Positions 26,506-35,175 of a DNA stretch of 64,000 nt are shown here, piece after piece. Position 1 is the first letter of the stretch, and every line of letters starts with the position of its first letter. Both the position numbers and the translations under genes were made by a program. The stretch covers positions 70,718 to 134,717 of the forward strand of contig NZ_JBLWFS010000011.1 of NCBI RefSeq assembly GCF_048323755.1, read 5' to 3'. This stretch comes from Alkalihalobacterium sp048323755. Its GTDB lineage: Bacteria > Bacillota > Bacilli > Bacillales > Bacillaceae_F. The notes beneath the pieces were generated by a model that saw nothing but the letters and a program-made list of their open reading frames with translations, made no database searches and was not told the DNA's origin.

Positions 26506-27939
26506 CTAACGTTTGCCAATCTCTTCAGCGATTAGCTTGTTAACCATTGGCGGGTTGGCTTTTCCTTTTGTTTCTTTCATCACTTGACCGACTAAGAAAC
26601 CAATCGCTTTTTGTTTCCCTGCTTTAAAGTCGTCTACAGATTGTTGGTTACTATCAAGAATGGCGACAACGATGCTGCGCAATTCTCCTTCATCTGAAAT
26701 TTGTACGAGTCCTTTTTCTTTTACGATGGTTTCTGGATCGCCACCATTTTCGATCATTTCTTTAAAGACCGTTTTAGCAATCTTCGATGAGATCGTCCCT
26801 TTTTCAATCAAAGCAATCATTTTTGTAAGGTTTTCCGACGTTAATGGTACATCCGTAATTTCTTTGTTATTCGAATTTAGATACGCTGATACATCACCCA
26901 TCAACCAATTGGCCACTTGTTTTGCATCGCCACCTTGAGCCAATGTTTGTTCAAAGAAATCTGACATCGCCTTTGAAGCCGTTAATACTTGTGCGTCGTA
27001 CTCTGAAAGGTTTAGCTCAGCTATATAACGAACTTGACGCTCGTGAGGAAGCTCTGGGATTTGGTTGCGAACACGCTCTTTCCATTCCTCGTCAATAAAA
27101 ATAGATACGAGGTCTGGGTCTGGGAAGTAACGGTAGTCGTCCGATCCTTCCTTTACACGCATTAAGATCGTTTCTTTCTTTCCATCATCCCAACGGCGAG
27201 TTTCCTGATTTAATACATTCCCTTCCAACAGTTCTCTCTCTTGACGAATTTCTTCATACGCTAGTCCTTTTTGAACGTTAGCAAATGAGTTTAAATTTTT
27301 AAGCTCCGTTTTTGTACCAAATTCTATTTGTCCAAATGGGCGAAGGGAAATGTTTGCATCACAACGTAATGATCCTTCTTCCATTTTACAGTCGGAGACT
27401 TCTGTATATTCAAGGATCGCTTTCAATTTTTCTAGGTAAGCATAAGCTTCTTCTGGTGTACGGATATCAGGCTCCGATACAATTTCAATTAACGGTGTTC
27501 CCACACGGTTAAAGTCAACTAACGAATAGTCCCCGTACTCTGAGTGTGTGAGTTTCCCTGCGTCCTCTTCAAGGTGAATCCGTGTGATCCCGATCGTTTT
27601 CTTTTCTCCGTTCACTTCTATTTCGATAGATCCGTGTTCTCCAATCGGTTTATCAAACTGAGAAATTTGATAAGCTTTTGGACTGTCTGGGTAGAAGTAA
27701 TTTTTCCGATCAAACTTCGTTTCTTCTGCGATTTCACAATTTAACGCTATCGCTGCTCGCATAGCATATTCAACAGCTTGCTTATTTAATACTGGCAGTA
27801 CTCCTGGATGTCCTAAACAGATAGGACATGTGTGTGTATTCGGCGGGGCACCAAACTCAGTCGAACAGCCACAAAAGATTTTTGATTTTGTCTTTAACTC
27901 AACGTGGACTTCTAATCCAATTACCGTTTCGAATTTCAT
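26506..27939 (-). CDS. gatB: Asp-tRNA(Asn)/Glu-tRNA(Gln) amidotransferase subunit B
   Basis: A protein of 477 residues. It has the GatB catalytic domain (ETVIGLEVHVEL, zinc-type cysteines FCGCSTEF and CPICLGHPG) and the C-terminal YqeY/helical tRNA-binding domain (DFKAGKQKAIGFLVGQVM). It transamidates misacylated Glu-tRNA(Gln) and Asp-tRNA(Asn) together with GatA and GatC. It is last in gatCAB, 14 bases after gatA. Confidence 0.97.
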   Translation of the reverse strand: MKFETVIGLEVHVELKTKSKIFCGCSTEFGAPPNTHTCPICLGHPGVLPVLNKQAVEYAMRAAIALNCEIAEETKFDRKNYFYPDSPKAYQISQFDKPIGEHGSIEIEVNGEKKTIGITRIHLEEDAGKLTHSEYGDYSLVDFNRVGTPLIEIVSEPDIRTPEEAYAYLEKLKAILEYTEVSDCKMEEGSLRCDANISLRPFGQIEFGTKTELKNLNSFANVQKGLAYEEIRQERELLEGNVLNQETRRWDDGKKETILMRVKEGSDDYRYFPDPDLVSIFIDEEWKERVRNQIPELPHERQVRYIAELNLSEYDAQVLTASKAMSDFFEQTLAQGGDAKQVANWLMGDVSAYLNSNNKEITDVPLTSENLTKMIALIEKGTISSKIAKTVFKEMIENGGDPETIVKEKGLVQISDEGELRSIVVAILDSNQQSVDDFKAGKQKAIGFLVGQVMKETKGKANPPMVNKLIAEEIGKR

Positions 27940-27953
27940 TTGTTTATCCCCCC

Positions 27954-29414
27954 TTAAAGTTCCGGTTTCGCTTTATGATGTTCTGTCGCTTGCTCATAGG
28001 CATGAGCTACACGGTAGACTGTATCTTCATCAAAATGCTTTCCGATAATTTGTAATCCGATTGGCATTCCATTTTCCCCTAAGCCACATGGAACCGATAT
28101 AGCGGGTACACCTGCTAAGTTCACTGGAATCGTTAAAATATCGTTTGCATACATGGTTAATGGATCATTGATTTTTTCACCAATTTTAAATGCCGTTGTC
28201 GGTGCTGTTGGTCCAATGATCACATCATAGTTCTCAAACACATCTTCAAAGTCTTTTTTGATTAATGTACGAACCTTTTGAGCTTTCTTATAGTAAGCAT
28301 CATAATAGCCTGAGCTTAGTGCATACGTTCCAAGCATAATACGGCGTTTGACTTCATCACCAAAGCCTTTACTTCGTGTTTCTTTATACATTTCAATTAA
28401 GTTTGCAGCATTATCTGAACGTACACCATAGCGTACACCGTCAAAACGAGCTAAATTAGCAGAAGCCTCAGAAGAAGCAAGTAAATAGTACGTAGCAACC
28501 GCATATTTAGAATGAGGTAAAGACACCTCTTCCCAAGTAGCGCCCATTCCTTCAAGGACTTTTAGTGACTCTAGAATACGGTTTTTAACATCTTCGTTAA
28601 CACCTTCAGCCAAATATTCTTTTGGCACAGCAATTCTTAATCCTTTTACTTCACCTGTCAGCGCTGACAGGTAATCGGATGTTTCTACATTCGCTGAAGT
28701 AGAATCCATTTTGTCATAGCCTGCTAACACTTGAAGTACTAATGCATTATCTTCAACCGATCGCGTAATCGGACCGATTTGATCTAGAGAAGATGCAAAA
28801 GCAACGAGTCCAAAACGAGAAACACGTCCGTACGTTGGTTTGAGTCCAACTACTCCACAATAGGATGCAGGTTGACGGATCGATCCTCCAGTATCCGAAC
28901 CTAATGAGAAGACAACTTCTCCAGCCGCTACAGATGCGGCAGAACCTCCACTAGAACCACCAGGGACGTAATCGGTGTTCCATGGATTTCTTGTATTAAA
29001 AAATCCTGAGTTTTCCGTAGAAGACCCCATCGCAAATTCATCCATATTTAACTTACCGATTGTTACAGATTGAGCTCCTTGTAAATGCTCAATGACAGTC
29101 GCATTATGCATCGGTTCAAAATTAGCTAATAATTTACTTGAACATGTAGTCGTTAACCCTCTTGTGACGATATTATCTTTGATACCTGCTGGAATTCCAA
29201 AAAGGAGGCCTCTTTTATCATTTGAACTGAGTGCCTCATCTAATGTTTTTGCATGATTTCTTGCTTTTTCCTCGTCTAACGTTATAAATGCCTTAACTTT
29301 CTCATCAACAGCTTGAATTCTGTCGTAAGAGGCATTAACGAGTTCTGAAACTGATACTTCTTTATTACGTAAACGATTATGTATTTCTGAAATACTTCCT
29401 TCTAATGGTGACAT
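27954..29414 (-). CDS. gatA: Asp-tRNA(Asn)/Glu-tRNA(Gln) amidotransferase subunit A
   Basis: A protein of 486 residues, the glutaminase/amidase subunit. The Ser-cisSer-Lys triad context is visible: Lys in PAGIKDNIV, GGSSGGSAASV and GSDTGGSIRQPAS. It is full length for the family and follows gatC by 13 bases. Confidence 0.97.
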   Translation of the reverse strand: MSPLEGSISEIHNRLRNKEVSVSELVNASYDRIQAVDEKVKAFITLDEEKARNHAKTLDEALSSNDKRGLLFGIPAGIKDNIVTRGLTTTCSSKLLANFEPMHNATVIEHLQGAQSVTIGKLNMDEFAMGSSTENSGFFNTRNPWNTDYVPGGSSGGSAASVAAGEVVFSLGSDTGGSIRQPASYCGVVGLKPTYGRVSRFGLVAFASSLDQIGPITRSVEDNALVLQVLAGYDKMDSTSANVETSDYLSALTGEVKGLRIAVPKEYLAEGVNEDVKNRILESLKVLEGMGATWEEVSLPHSKYAVATYYLLASSEASANLARFDGVRYGVRSDNAANLIEMYKETRSKGFGDEVKRRIMLGTYALSSGYYDAYYKKAQKVRTLIKKDFEDVFENYDVIIGPTAPTTAFKIGEKINDPLTMYANDILTIPVNLAGVPAISVPCGLGENGMPIGLQIIGKHFDEDTVYRVAHAYEQATEHHKAKPEL

Positions 29415-29427
29415 TTATACCCCTCCT

Positions 29428-29718
29428 CTACTCAAGGATCGACGGAACTTTAACTTGTCCATCCTGCTCATCTGGTGCGTTCTTTAATACTTCTTCCCTC
29501 GGTAACGATTGTTTTACCTCATCTTCACGCAATACATTTCTCACATCTAATACATGTGTTGTCGCTTCAATACCATCTGTATCTAACTCATTTAGTTGCT
29601 CAGCAAATGAGATAATTGCATCAAGTTGTTTTGTAAACATCTCGGCTTCTTCCTCTGTCACTGATAAGCGTGCTAAGTTCGCGACATGTTTCACCTCGTC
29701 TTTTGTGATACGTGCCAT
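29428..29718 (-). CDS. gatC: Asp-tRNA(Asn)/Glu-tRNA(Gln) amidotransferase subunit C
   Basis: A protein of 96 residues beginning MARITKDEVKHVANLARL, the standard GatC start, preceded by GGAGGTGG. A longer frame to 29814 has no ribosome site and is rejected. The small subunit stabilises the GatA-GatB interface. Confidence 0.95.
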   Translation of the reverse strand: MARITKDEVKHVANLARLSVTEEEAEMFTKQLDAIISFAEQLNELDTDGIEATTHVLDVRNVLREDEVKQSLPREEVLKNAPDEQDGQVKVPSILE

Positions 29719-29884
29719 CCTTCCACCTCCAAAATCGTTCATTTTTACAATAAATAGATCATACCAAATTACGCTGTAATAGGCAATAAACCCCATTATA
29801 ACAAGACTTGACAAATTATCGAAATATTACGGAAAGTATTAAGGTTTCTATCTTCCACTGGATCAAGTCTTTAATTGCTTTCAA

Positions 29885-29932
29885 TTAAATAAAAAACCTT
29901 GAGGATAGTAGAATTATCCTCAAGGTTTGCTT
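29885..29932 (-). terminator. Terminator of opuE
   Basis: A 14-bp stem (aaaccttgaggata with tatcctcaaggttt), followed on the minus strand by TTTTTTATT. It separates opuE from gatC. Confidence 0.85.
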
Positions 29933-29985
29933 GATTGATTAACCCATAAAAAATTCTAAAACGAGTCAGTATGCCAGAGCTTCTG

Positions 29986-31503
29986 TTATAATCTAGCTCG
30001 CTCAAACTCTTCTTGAATCTCTTGATTAGGTACCTTGCCTAGTAAACTAACAACTACAATCGCAATGACAGCAAAGATAAACCCTGGAACGATTTCATAG
30101 AGCCCAAACGGAATAATCGCTTCTGATTGCGGCAGTGGCGTTCCATCCGGACCATTTGGAGGTGTTGATAAGAGATCCCATACTACAACCGTAATTCCCC
30201 CCGTAAGCATACCAGCAAGAGCACCATTGCGTGTCATCCTTTTCCAGAATAAAGAGAAAATGATCAGTGGTCCGAATGCTGCGCCAAACCCTGCCCAAGC
30301 ATAACCAACTAAATTTAATACGGAATTATTCGGATTGTAGGCGAGGATAATGGCGATCACTGCAATAGCAACAACACCTAATCTCCCAACCCAAACAAGC
30401 TCTTTTTCTGAAGCACTCTTTCGGATCATGCCTTTATAAAAATCTTCAGCTAAAGCACTTGATGAAACAAGTAACTGCGAATCAATTGTACTCATAATCG
30501 CAGCTAGTATAGCAGCAAGAAGGAAACCAGCTACCCAAGGATCAAATAAAACTTGAGTAAATAAGATAAATACCGTTTCATGAGCCCCTGCTGAAATGGC
30601 TGCTTCTGGCCCGTTCATCGAAAAATAAGCGATTCCAACAAAGCCTGTGAAAATGGCTCCAAATAAAGCGAGAACCATCCACGTCATTCCAATAAAGCGG
30701 GCTTTTGGAATTTCCTTTACTGATTTTACAGCCATGAACCTCGTTATGATATGAGGTTGACCAAAGTAACCTAATCCCCAAGCTAACAACGAAATGACAC
30801 CCAGTATCGTAGCTCCTTGGAACGCATCTAAATAGGCAGGATCAATTTCACCGACAGCATTTAGCGTTGATTGCCAACCACCTAATTTAGATATAGCAAC
30901 AACCGGAACAATAATTAATGCAAGAAACATTAATATCCCTTGAAAAAAATCTGTCCAACTAACCGCTAAAAAACCACCTAAAAAGGTGTAAGAAATGATA
31001 ACAATTGCACCAATCCAAAGTGCTTGTGTGTAAGTCATTCCAAAAGAAGCTTCAAACAACAACGCGCCCCCCACAAGTCCTGCTGATGTATAAAAAGCAA
31101 AAAACAGCAAGATAACTAGGGCTGACACCACTCGAAGGATCTTTGATTTGTCATGAAATCGATTTTCAAAGAAGTCTGGTAGAGTGATAGAATCATTAGC
31201 GACTTCTGTATACTTTCTTAAGCGAGCAGCAACATACTGCCAGTTTAGATACGCACCAATTGCAAGGCCTACCGCTATCCAGATTTCACCCATTCCACCG
31301 ATATAAAGGGCACCTGGCAAACCTAAAAGCAACCAACTACTCATATCCGAAGCACCCGCACTTAATGCAGCAACACTTCCACTAAGCCTGCGACCACCCA
31401 ACACGTAGTCAGATAGATTGTTAGTTAAACGATAAGCGATAATTCCAATGACCAACATTCCAACAAGATAAATGATAAACGTAAATAACGTTGCAACCTC
31501 CAA
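29986..31503 (-). CDS. opuE: Sodium/proline symporter, OpuE/PutP type
   Basis: A protein of 505 residues, SSS family, about 13 spans, with LSAGASDMSSWLLLGLPGALY and GFLLAAILAAIMSTIDSQLL motifs typical of PutP/OpuE. In B. subtilis the osmotically controlled opuE lies just upstream of gatC, as here. The start is TTG at 31503; its ribosome site (AAAGGAGAG) lies inside the last codons of the 34-residue ORF ahead of it. Confidence 0.9.
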   Translation of the reverse strand: MEVATLFTFIIYLVGMLVIGIIAYRLTNNLSDYVLGGRRLSGSVAALSAGASDMSSWLLLGLPGALYIGGMGEIWIAVGLAIGAYLNWQYVAARLRKYTEVANDSITLPDFFENRFHDKSKILRVVSALVILLFFAFYTSAGLVGGALLFEASFGMTYTQALWIGAIVIISYTFLGGFLAVSWTDFFQGILMFLALIIVPVVAISKLGGWQSTLNAVGEIDPAYLDAFQGATILGVISLLAWGLGYFGQPHIITRFMAVKSVKEIPKARFIGMTWMVLALFGAIFTGFVGIAYFSMNGPEAAISAGAHETVFILFTQVLFDPWVAGFLLAAILAAIMSTIDSQLLVSSSALAEDFYKGMIRKSASEKELVWVGRLGVVAIAVIAIILAYNPNNSVLNLVGYAWAGFGAAFGPLIIFSLFWKRMTRNGALAGMLTGGITVVVWDLLSTPPNGPDGTPLPQSEAIIPFGLYEIVPGFIFAVIAIVVVSLLGKVPNQEIQEEFERARL

Positions 31504-31505
31504 AG

Positions 31506-31610
31506 TTATTCTCTCCTTTCTTTAATCAAACTTACCAATGAAAAAACAATTAATAAAAGCATTGGAACCCAAAGTAAAACAGATGTAGCCAACGTTAATT
31601 GATGTTCCAT
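31506..31610 (-). CDS. Small single-span membrane protein ahead of opuE
   Basis: A 34-residue ORF (MEHQLTLATSVLLWVPMLLL..., one hydrophobic span, basic tail LIKERRE). GGGAGGTG lies 7 bases before its ATG. The stop codon is two bases before the opuE TTG start, and the opuE ribosome site is in its final codons, so the two are coupled. Short single-span proteins encoded next to SSS and NSS transporters act as accessory subunits in some cases; here that is inferred from position. Confidence 0.7.
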   Translation of the reverse strand: MEHQLTLATSVLLWVPMLLLIVFSLVSLIKERRE

Positions 31611-31793
31611 TCCTACACCTCCCTTTATGCAAAATCTATGCATCAAACGTCCTAACAATGTTCAAAATATCTTCAATTTTCTTTTAATAACTCCATTCTA
31701 ATTGAATTGAGTCGCTCTTTTTACGTTAACACATTATAGATGTACGAACATTTAAATGATTATTACATCATCTAAACAAAAATGGATATTAAG

Positions 31794-31820
31794 AGACCAA
31801 ATCATTATGCGATTTGGTCT
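31794..31820 (-). terminator. Probable camS terminator
   Basis: A 10-bp perfect stem (agaccaaatc at 31794-31803 with gatttggtct at 31811-31820) after the camS stop; only a weak T-rich tail on the minus strand. Confidence 0.55.
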
Positions 31821-31896
31821 GCTAATTAATAAGCTATTTGGAATGATCCTCCACCAACATGGAACTACTTAGTCCACAACTACCTTTGGAAATGAT

Positions 31897-33069
31897 TTAT
31901 CTGTAAATGTGGATAAACGGGTCTTCATTCGGATTACGAACAATAAGGGCCTCTTGTCCAGATACAGATGTGATATACACTTGTATTTTTAAGTTACTTG
32001 GAAAACGTTGCGCAATTCGGTCAGCCGAAAATTGTGTAAGTGCAATGATTTCAGCCTTCCCTTGGAAACGGATCGGGATTTCAATCGTCAGTTCTGTAAG
32101 CTGCTCATCTTTATAAAACCCTTTACCTACGACCCCCACATAGTTATCAAAGAAATCATTAATTTCTTCTTTAAACTTTAAGAAACGTTCCGCATCATTT
32201 CGCTGTTCATTGTTTGCAAGAGTAGAAGGGTAAAAATAGTACTTCTGATTAATCGGTTGCCATTTATCCACTTGGCGTTGTGGTTCAGCAATTCCCTTCA
32301 TGATGAAACTACCTGGTACAATGGCTTCTCGTTTTTCTTCTTGAAATAGTGCGATGATAATTGGAACATTTTCTAACGCTCCTTCTTCACGATTAGGCAA
32401 ACGCAAACGAGAAACGATTTCTTCGGCCATTCGCTTTCCTTCAGCCTCCATTTTTTTCTCATTAATATCAACTTCGTATCGATAAATTCTTCCTTGATCA
32501 TCATAAATACGATAGTTATACACCTTATTCATAGAAAGGCCAATGACCACTCCGCCTAATTCTAGCTGGCCGTTTGCATTTTCTACTAAATAATTATGTT
32601 CTAGTATATGAGACAAATAACGAGGTTGGTCCTCTTCTTGGTCCCTTAACGTGTCCCCTGATCCGAGAGGTGGATTTAGTCCTAGAGGATTATCCTCTTC
32701 GTGATTTCGCATTAACCAATTATTCAGTTCATTACGAGAAATAAACTGGCCTTCCCTAAAGAAATACTTTTCTGGATCGAATCTTTCGTTAGCCAGCTCC
32801 ATTAAACCTAATTCAAGTTGTTCGATATCAAGACGATTGTATACGACGGCATTACTAAAGCCTCTGCCTTCACCATGAGTATAGGAACCATCATACAGAA
32901 CACTTCGATAGTAGTTTTCAGGTGTGTACACTTCCGGGCTCAATTCAACAATTTGGTCTTCCCCATGTTCTTCCTCTTCTATTAACTGCTCCTCTGGCTG
33001 TAAAAAAGGCAAACAACCTGACAAAAAGATGACGCTACAAAGAGCAATCGGTATCGCTCGTTTTATCAT
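31897..33069 (-). CDS. CamS sex-pheromone family lipoprotein (YerH)
   Basis: About 390 residues with a lipoprotein signal (IPIALCSVIFLSGC; Cys is the lipid site) and the CamS domain. In Staphylococcus and Enterococcus the signal peptide of this family is processed to a peptide pheromone; the function in Bacillus (YerH) is not settled. It follows ligA as in B. subtilis. Start candidates at 33069 and 33075 are both served by GGAGTAGGAG. Confidence 0.85.
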   Translation of the reverse strand: MIKRAIPIALCSVIFLSGCLPFLQPEEQLIEEEEHGEDQIVELSPEVYTPENYYRSVLYDGSYTHGEGRGFSNAVVYNRLDIEQLELGLMELANERFDPEKYFFREGQFISRNELNNWLMRNHEEDNPLGLNPPLGSGDTLRDQEEDQPRYLSHILEHNYLVENANGQLELGGVVIGLSMNKVYNYRIYDDQGRIYRYEVDINEKKMEAEGKRMAEEIVSRLRLPNREEGALENVPIIIALFQEEKREAIVPGSFIMKGIAEPQRQVDKWQPINQKYYFYPSTLANNEQRNDAERFLKFKEEINDFFDNYVGVVGKGFYKDEQLTELTIEIPIRFQGKAEIIALTQFSADRIAQRFPSNLKIQVYITSVSGQEALIVRNPNEDPFIHIYR

Positions 33070-33095
33070 CTTCATCACTCCTACTCCGTATTAAA

Positions 33096-33129
33096 CCTCC
33101 TCTTAAACAAACGTTTATTTAAGAGGAGG
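33096..33129 (-). terminator. Hairpin between ligA and camS
   Basis: A 10-bp stem of cctcctctta with taagaggagg plus extra A/T pairs. There is no T run on the minus strand, so it may attenuate rather than end transcription between ligA and camS. Confidence 0.5.
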
Positions 33130-33147
33130 ATTATTGATCTAACCTTA

Positions 33148-35160
33148 CTAGTTAGCCGTTTCTTCAATGAATTGTTCTTCACTCCAAACCGTAATCCCTA
33201 ATTCCTGTGCTTTCGCTAATTTGGAGCCTGCATCTTCCCCAACAATCACTAAATCCGTTTTTTTACTGACACTTCCAGTTATTTTTCCACCTAGAGCTTC
33301 GATCTTTTCTTTTGCTTCATCTCTGGTTAACTGAGCTAGTTTCCCCGTAAGTACAACTGTTTTACCTAAGAACGGGCTTTCCTGAACGTCTTCAGCAGAC
33401 GGTAGCTTTGGCCCTTTATATGTCATACTCACACCGAGTTCATTTAGCTCGTTAATTAATTCGATCACTTCTTCCTGCTCAAAGTAATTCACGATTGAAT
33501 TGGCCATTTTTTCACCAATTTCATTAACCGCTTTCAGTGTTTCGTAATCAGCTAATTGAAGTGCCTCGATCGTTTCAAAGTGCATTGCTAATGTTTTCGC
33601 TGCTTTTGCACCTACAAAACGGATTCCTAAACCAAATAGTAATTTTTCCAGTGAGTTTTCTTTTGTCGCTTCGATAGCACTGAGTAAGTTATCAACCGAT
33701 TTCTCGCCCATTCTTTCAAGTTGCAACAATTGCTCTCTCTTTAACTTATATAAATCAGCAACATCTTCAACAAGCCCTTCAGCGAAAAGTTGGGCAATCA
33801 CTCGTTCTCCTAGTCCATCAATATTCATAGCGTTTCGAGAAACAAAATGAGTTAGCCCTTCGCGAATTTGCGCTGGACACTTCGGGTTAATACAGCGTAA
33901 AGCTACTTCACCCTCGAGTCGGACAAGTTCACTTTCACATTCAGGACACTGTGTCGGCATATGAAAGTCTTGCTCTTCTCCTGTTCGTAATTCAAGTAAT
34001 ACGTTAACGACCTCTGGGATGATGTCCCCTGCTTTTTTCACAACAACAGAGTCACCGATTTTAATATCTTTTTCCCGGATTAAGTCTTCATTGTGCAATG
34101 AAGCTCTCTTCACAGTAGTACCAGCAACTGTTACCGGCTCTAAAATTGCTGTCGGAGTGACTACTCCCGTCCGGCCAACATTCAAATCAATCCCAATTAA
34201 CTTTGTGACCACTTCTTCTGCTGGAAATTTATAAGCGATCGCCCAACGGGGACTTTTCGCAGTAAATCCTAACGTTATCTGTTGATCAAGTTCATCAACT
34301 TTAATTACAATACCGTCAATTTCATATGGTAAGTCTGGTCTTTTCTCTACCCAGCTTTTAACATATTCAATGACTTCATCGATGTTTCTACAATGACGGC
34401 TTTCCTGATTAATCTTTAACCCTAAATCTTGTATATAATTTAATGCTTGATGATGGGAAGTAATCTGATCATTTTCGATGCGACCGAGTGAATAGAGAAA
34501 AAGATCAAGATTACGTTTTGCTGCTATTTTTGGGTCTAGTTGACGTAGTGAACCAGCTGCTGCATTTCTAGGGTTGGCAAACTTTTCTTCTCCAGCAGCC
34601 TCTTTTGCCTCGTTCAACTTTTCAAATGATCGTTTCGGCATAAAGGCTTCGCCGCGAACTTCTAAAGTCACTTCTTCCTTTAGTCGCAATGGTATCGAAC
34701 GGATCGTTTTCAAGTTTTGTGTAATGTCTTCCCCGACAGAACCATCTCCACGAGTCGCTCCACGAATGAATTTTCCTTGTTCATATTTAAGTGAAACAGC
34801 TAGTCCATCTATTTTTAATTCACAGCTATATGTTGGTTCAGCCTCGTTTAGACCTTGTTTAACTCGACGATCAAAATCGCGTAAATCCTCTTCATTAAAC
34901 GCATTTCCTAAGCTTAACATAGGTACATCATGTTGTACCTTATTAAAAAATGGTAACGGTTCTCCCCCAACTCGGACGGTTGGAGAGTCATCGGTTATAA
35001 GCTCTGGATGTTTTTCTTCTAGAGAGACAAGTTCTTGCATTAATTGGTCATATTCTGCATCAGAAACGATTGGCTTGTCTAGTACATAGTAATGATGACC
35101 ATATTCATTTAGAAGCTCTCTTAATTGATCAATCCGAGATTTCGCTTCATGCTTTTCCAT
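33148..35160 (-). CDS. ligA: NAD-dependent DNA ligase LigA
   Basis: A protein of 670 residues. Domains in order: Ia, adenylation (active-site Lys in CELKIDGLAVSL, about residue 115), OB fold, Cys4 zinc finger (CPECESELVRL...CINPKCPAQI), helix-hairpin-helix repeats and a C-terminal BRCT domain (SPFLGKTVVLTGKLAQLTRD). It seals nicks in replication and repair. It starts 15 bases after the pcrA stop. Confidence 0.98.
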   Translation of the reverse strand: MEKHEAKSRIDQLRELLNEYGHHYYVLDKPIVSDAEYDQLMQELVSLEEKHPELITDDSPTVRVGGEPLPFFNKVQHDVPMLSLGNAFNEEDLRDFDRRVKQGLNEAEPTYSCELKIDGLAVSLKYEQGKFIRGATRGDGSVGEDITQNLKTIRSIPLRLKEEVTLEVRGEAFMPKRSFEKLNEAKEAAGEEKFANPRNAAAGSLRQLDPKIAAKRNLDLFLYSLGRIENDQITSHHQALNYIQDLGLKINQESRHCRNIDEVIEYVKSWVEKRPDLPYEIDGIVIKVDELDQQITLGFTAKSPRWAIAYKFPAEEVVTKLIGIDLNVGRTGVVTPTAILEPVTVAGTTVKRASLHNEDLIREKDIKIGDSVVVKKAGDIIPEVVNVLLELRTGEEQDFHMPTQCPECESELVRLEGEVALRCINPKCPAQIREGLTHFVSRNAMNIDGLGERVIAQLFAEGLVEDVADLYKLKREQLLQLERMGEKSVDNLLSAIEATKENSLEKLLFGLGIRFVGAKAAKTLAMHFETIEALQLADYETLKAVNEIGEKMANSIVNYFEQEEVIELINELNELGVSMTYKGPKLPSAEDVQESPFLGKTVVLTGKLAQLTRDEAKEKIEALGGKITGSVSKKTDLVIVGEDAGSKLAKAQELGITVWSEEQFIEETAN

Positions 35161-35175
35161 GTGATCGTCCTTTCA

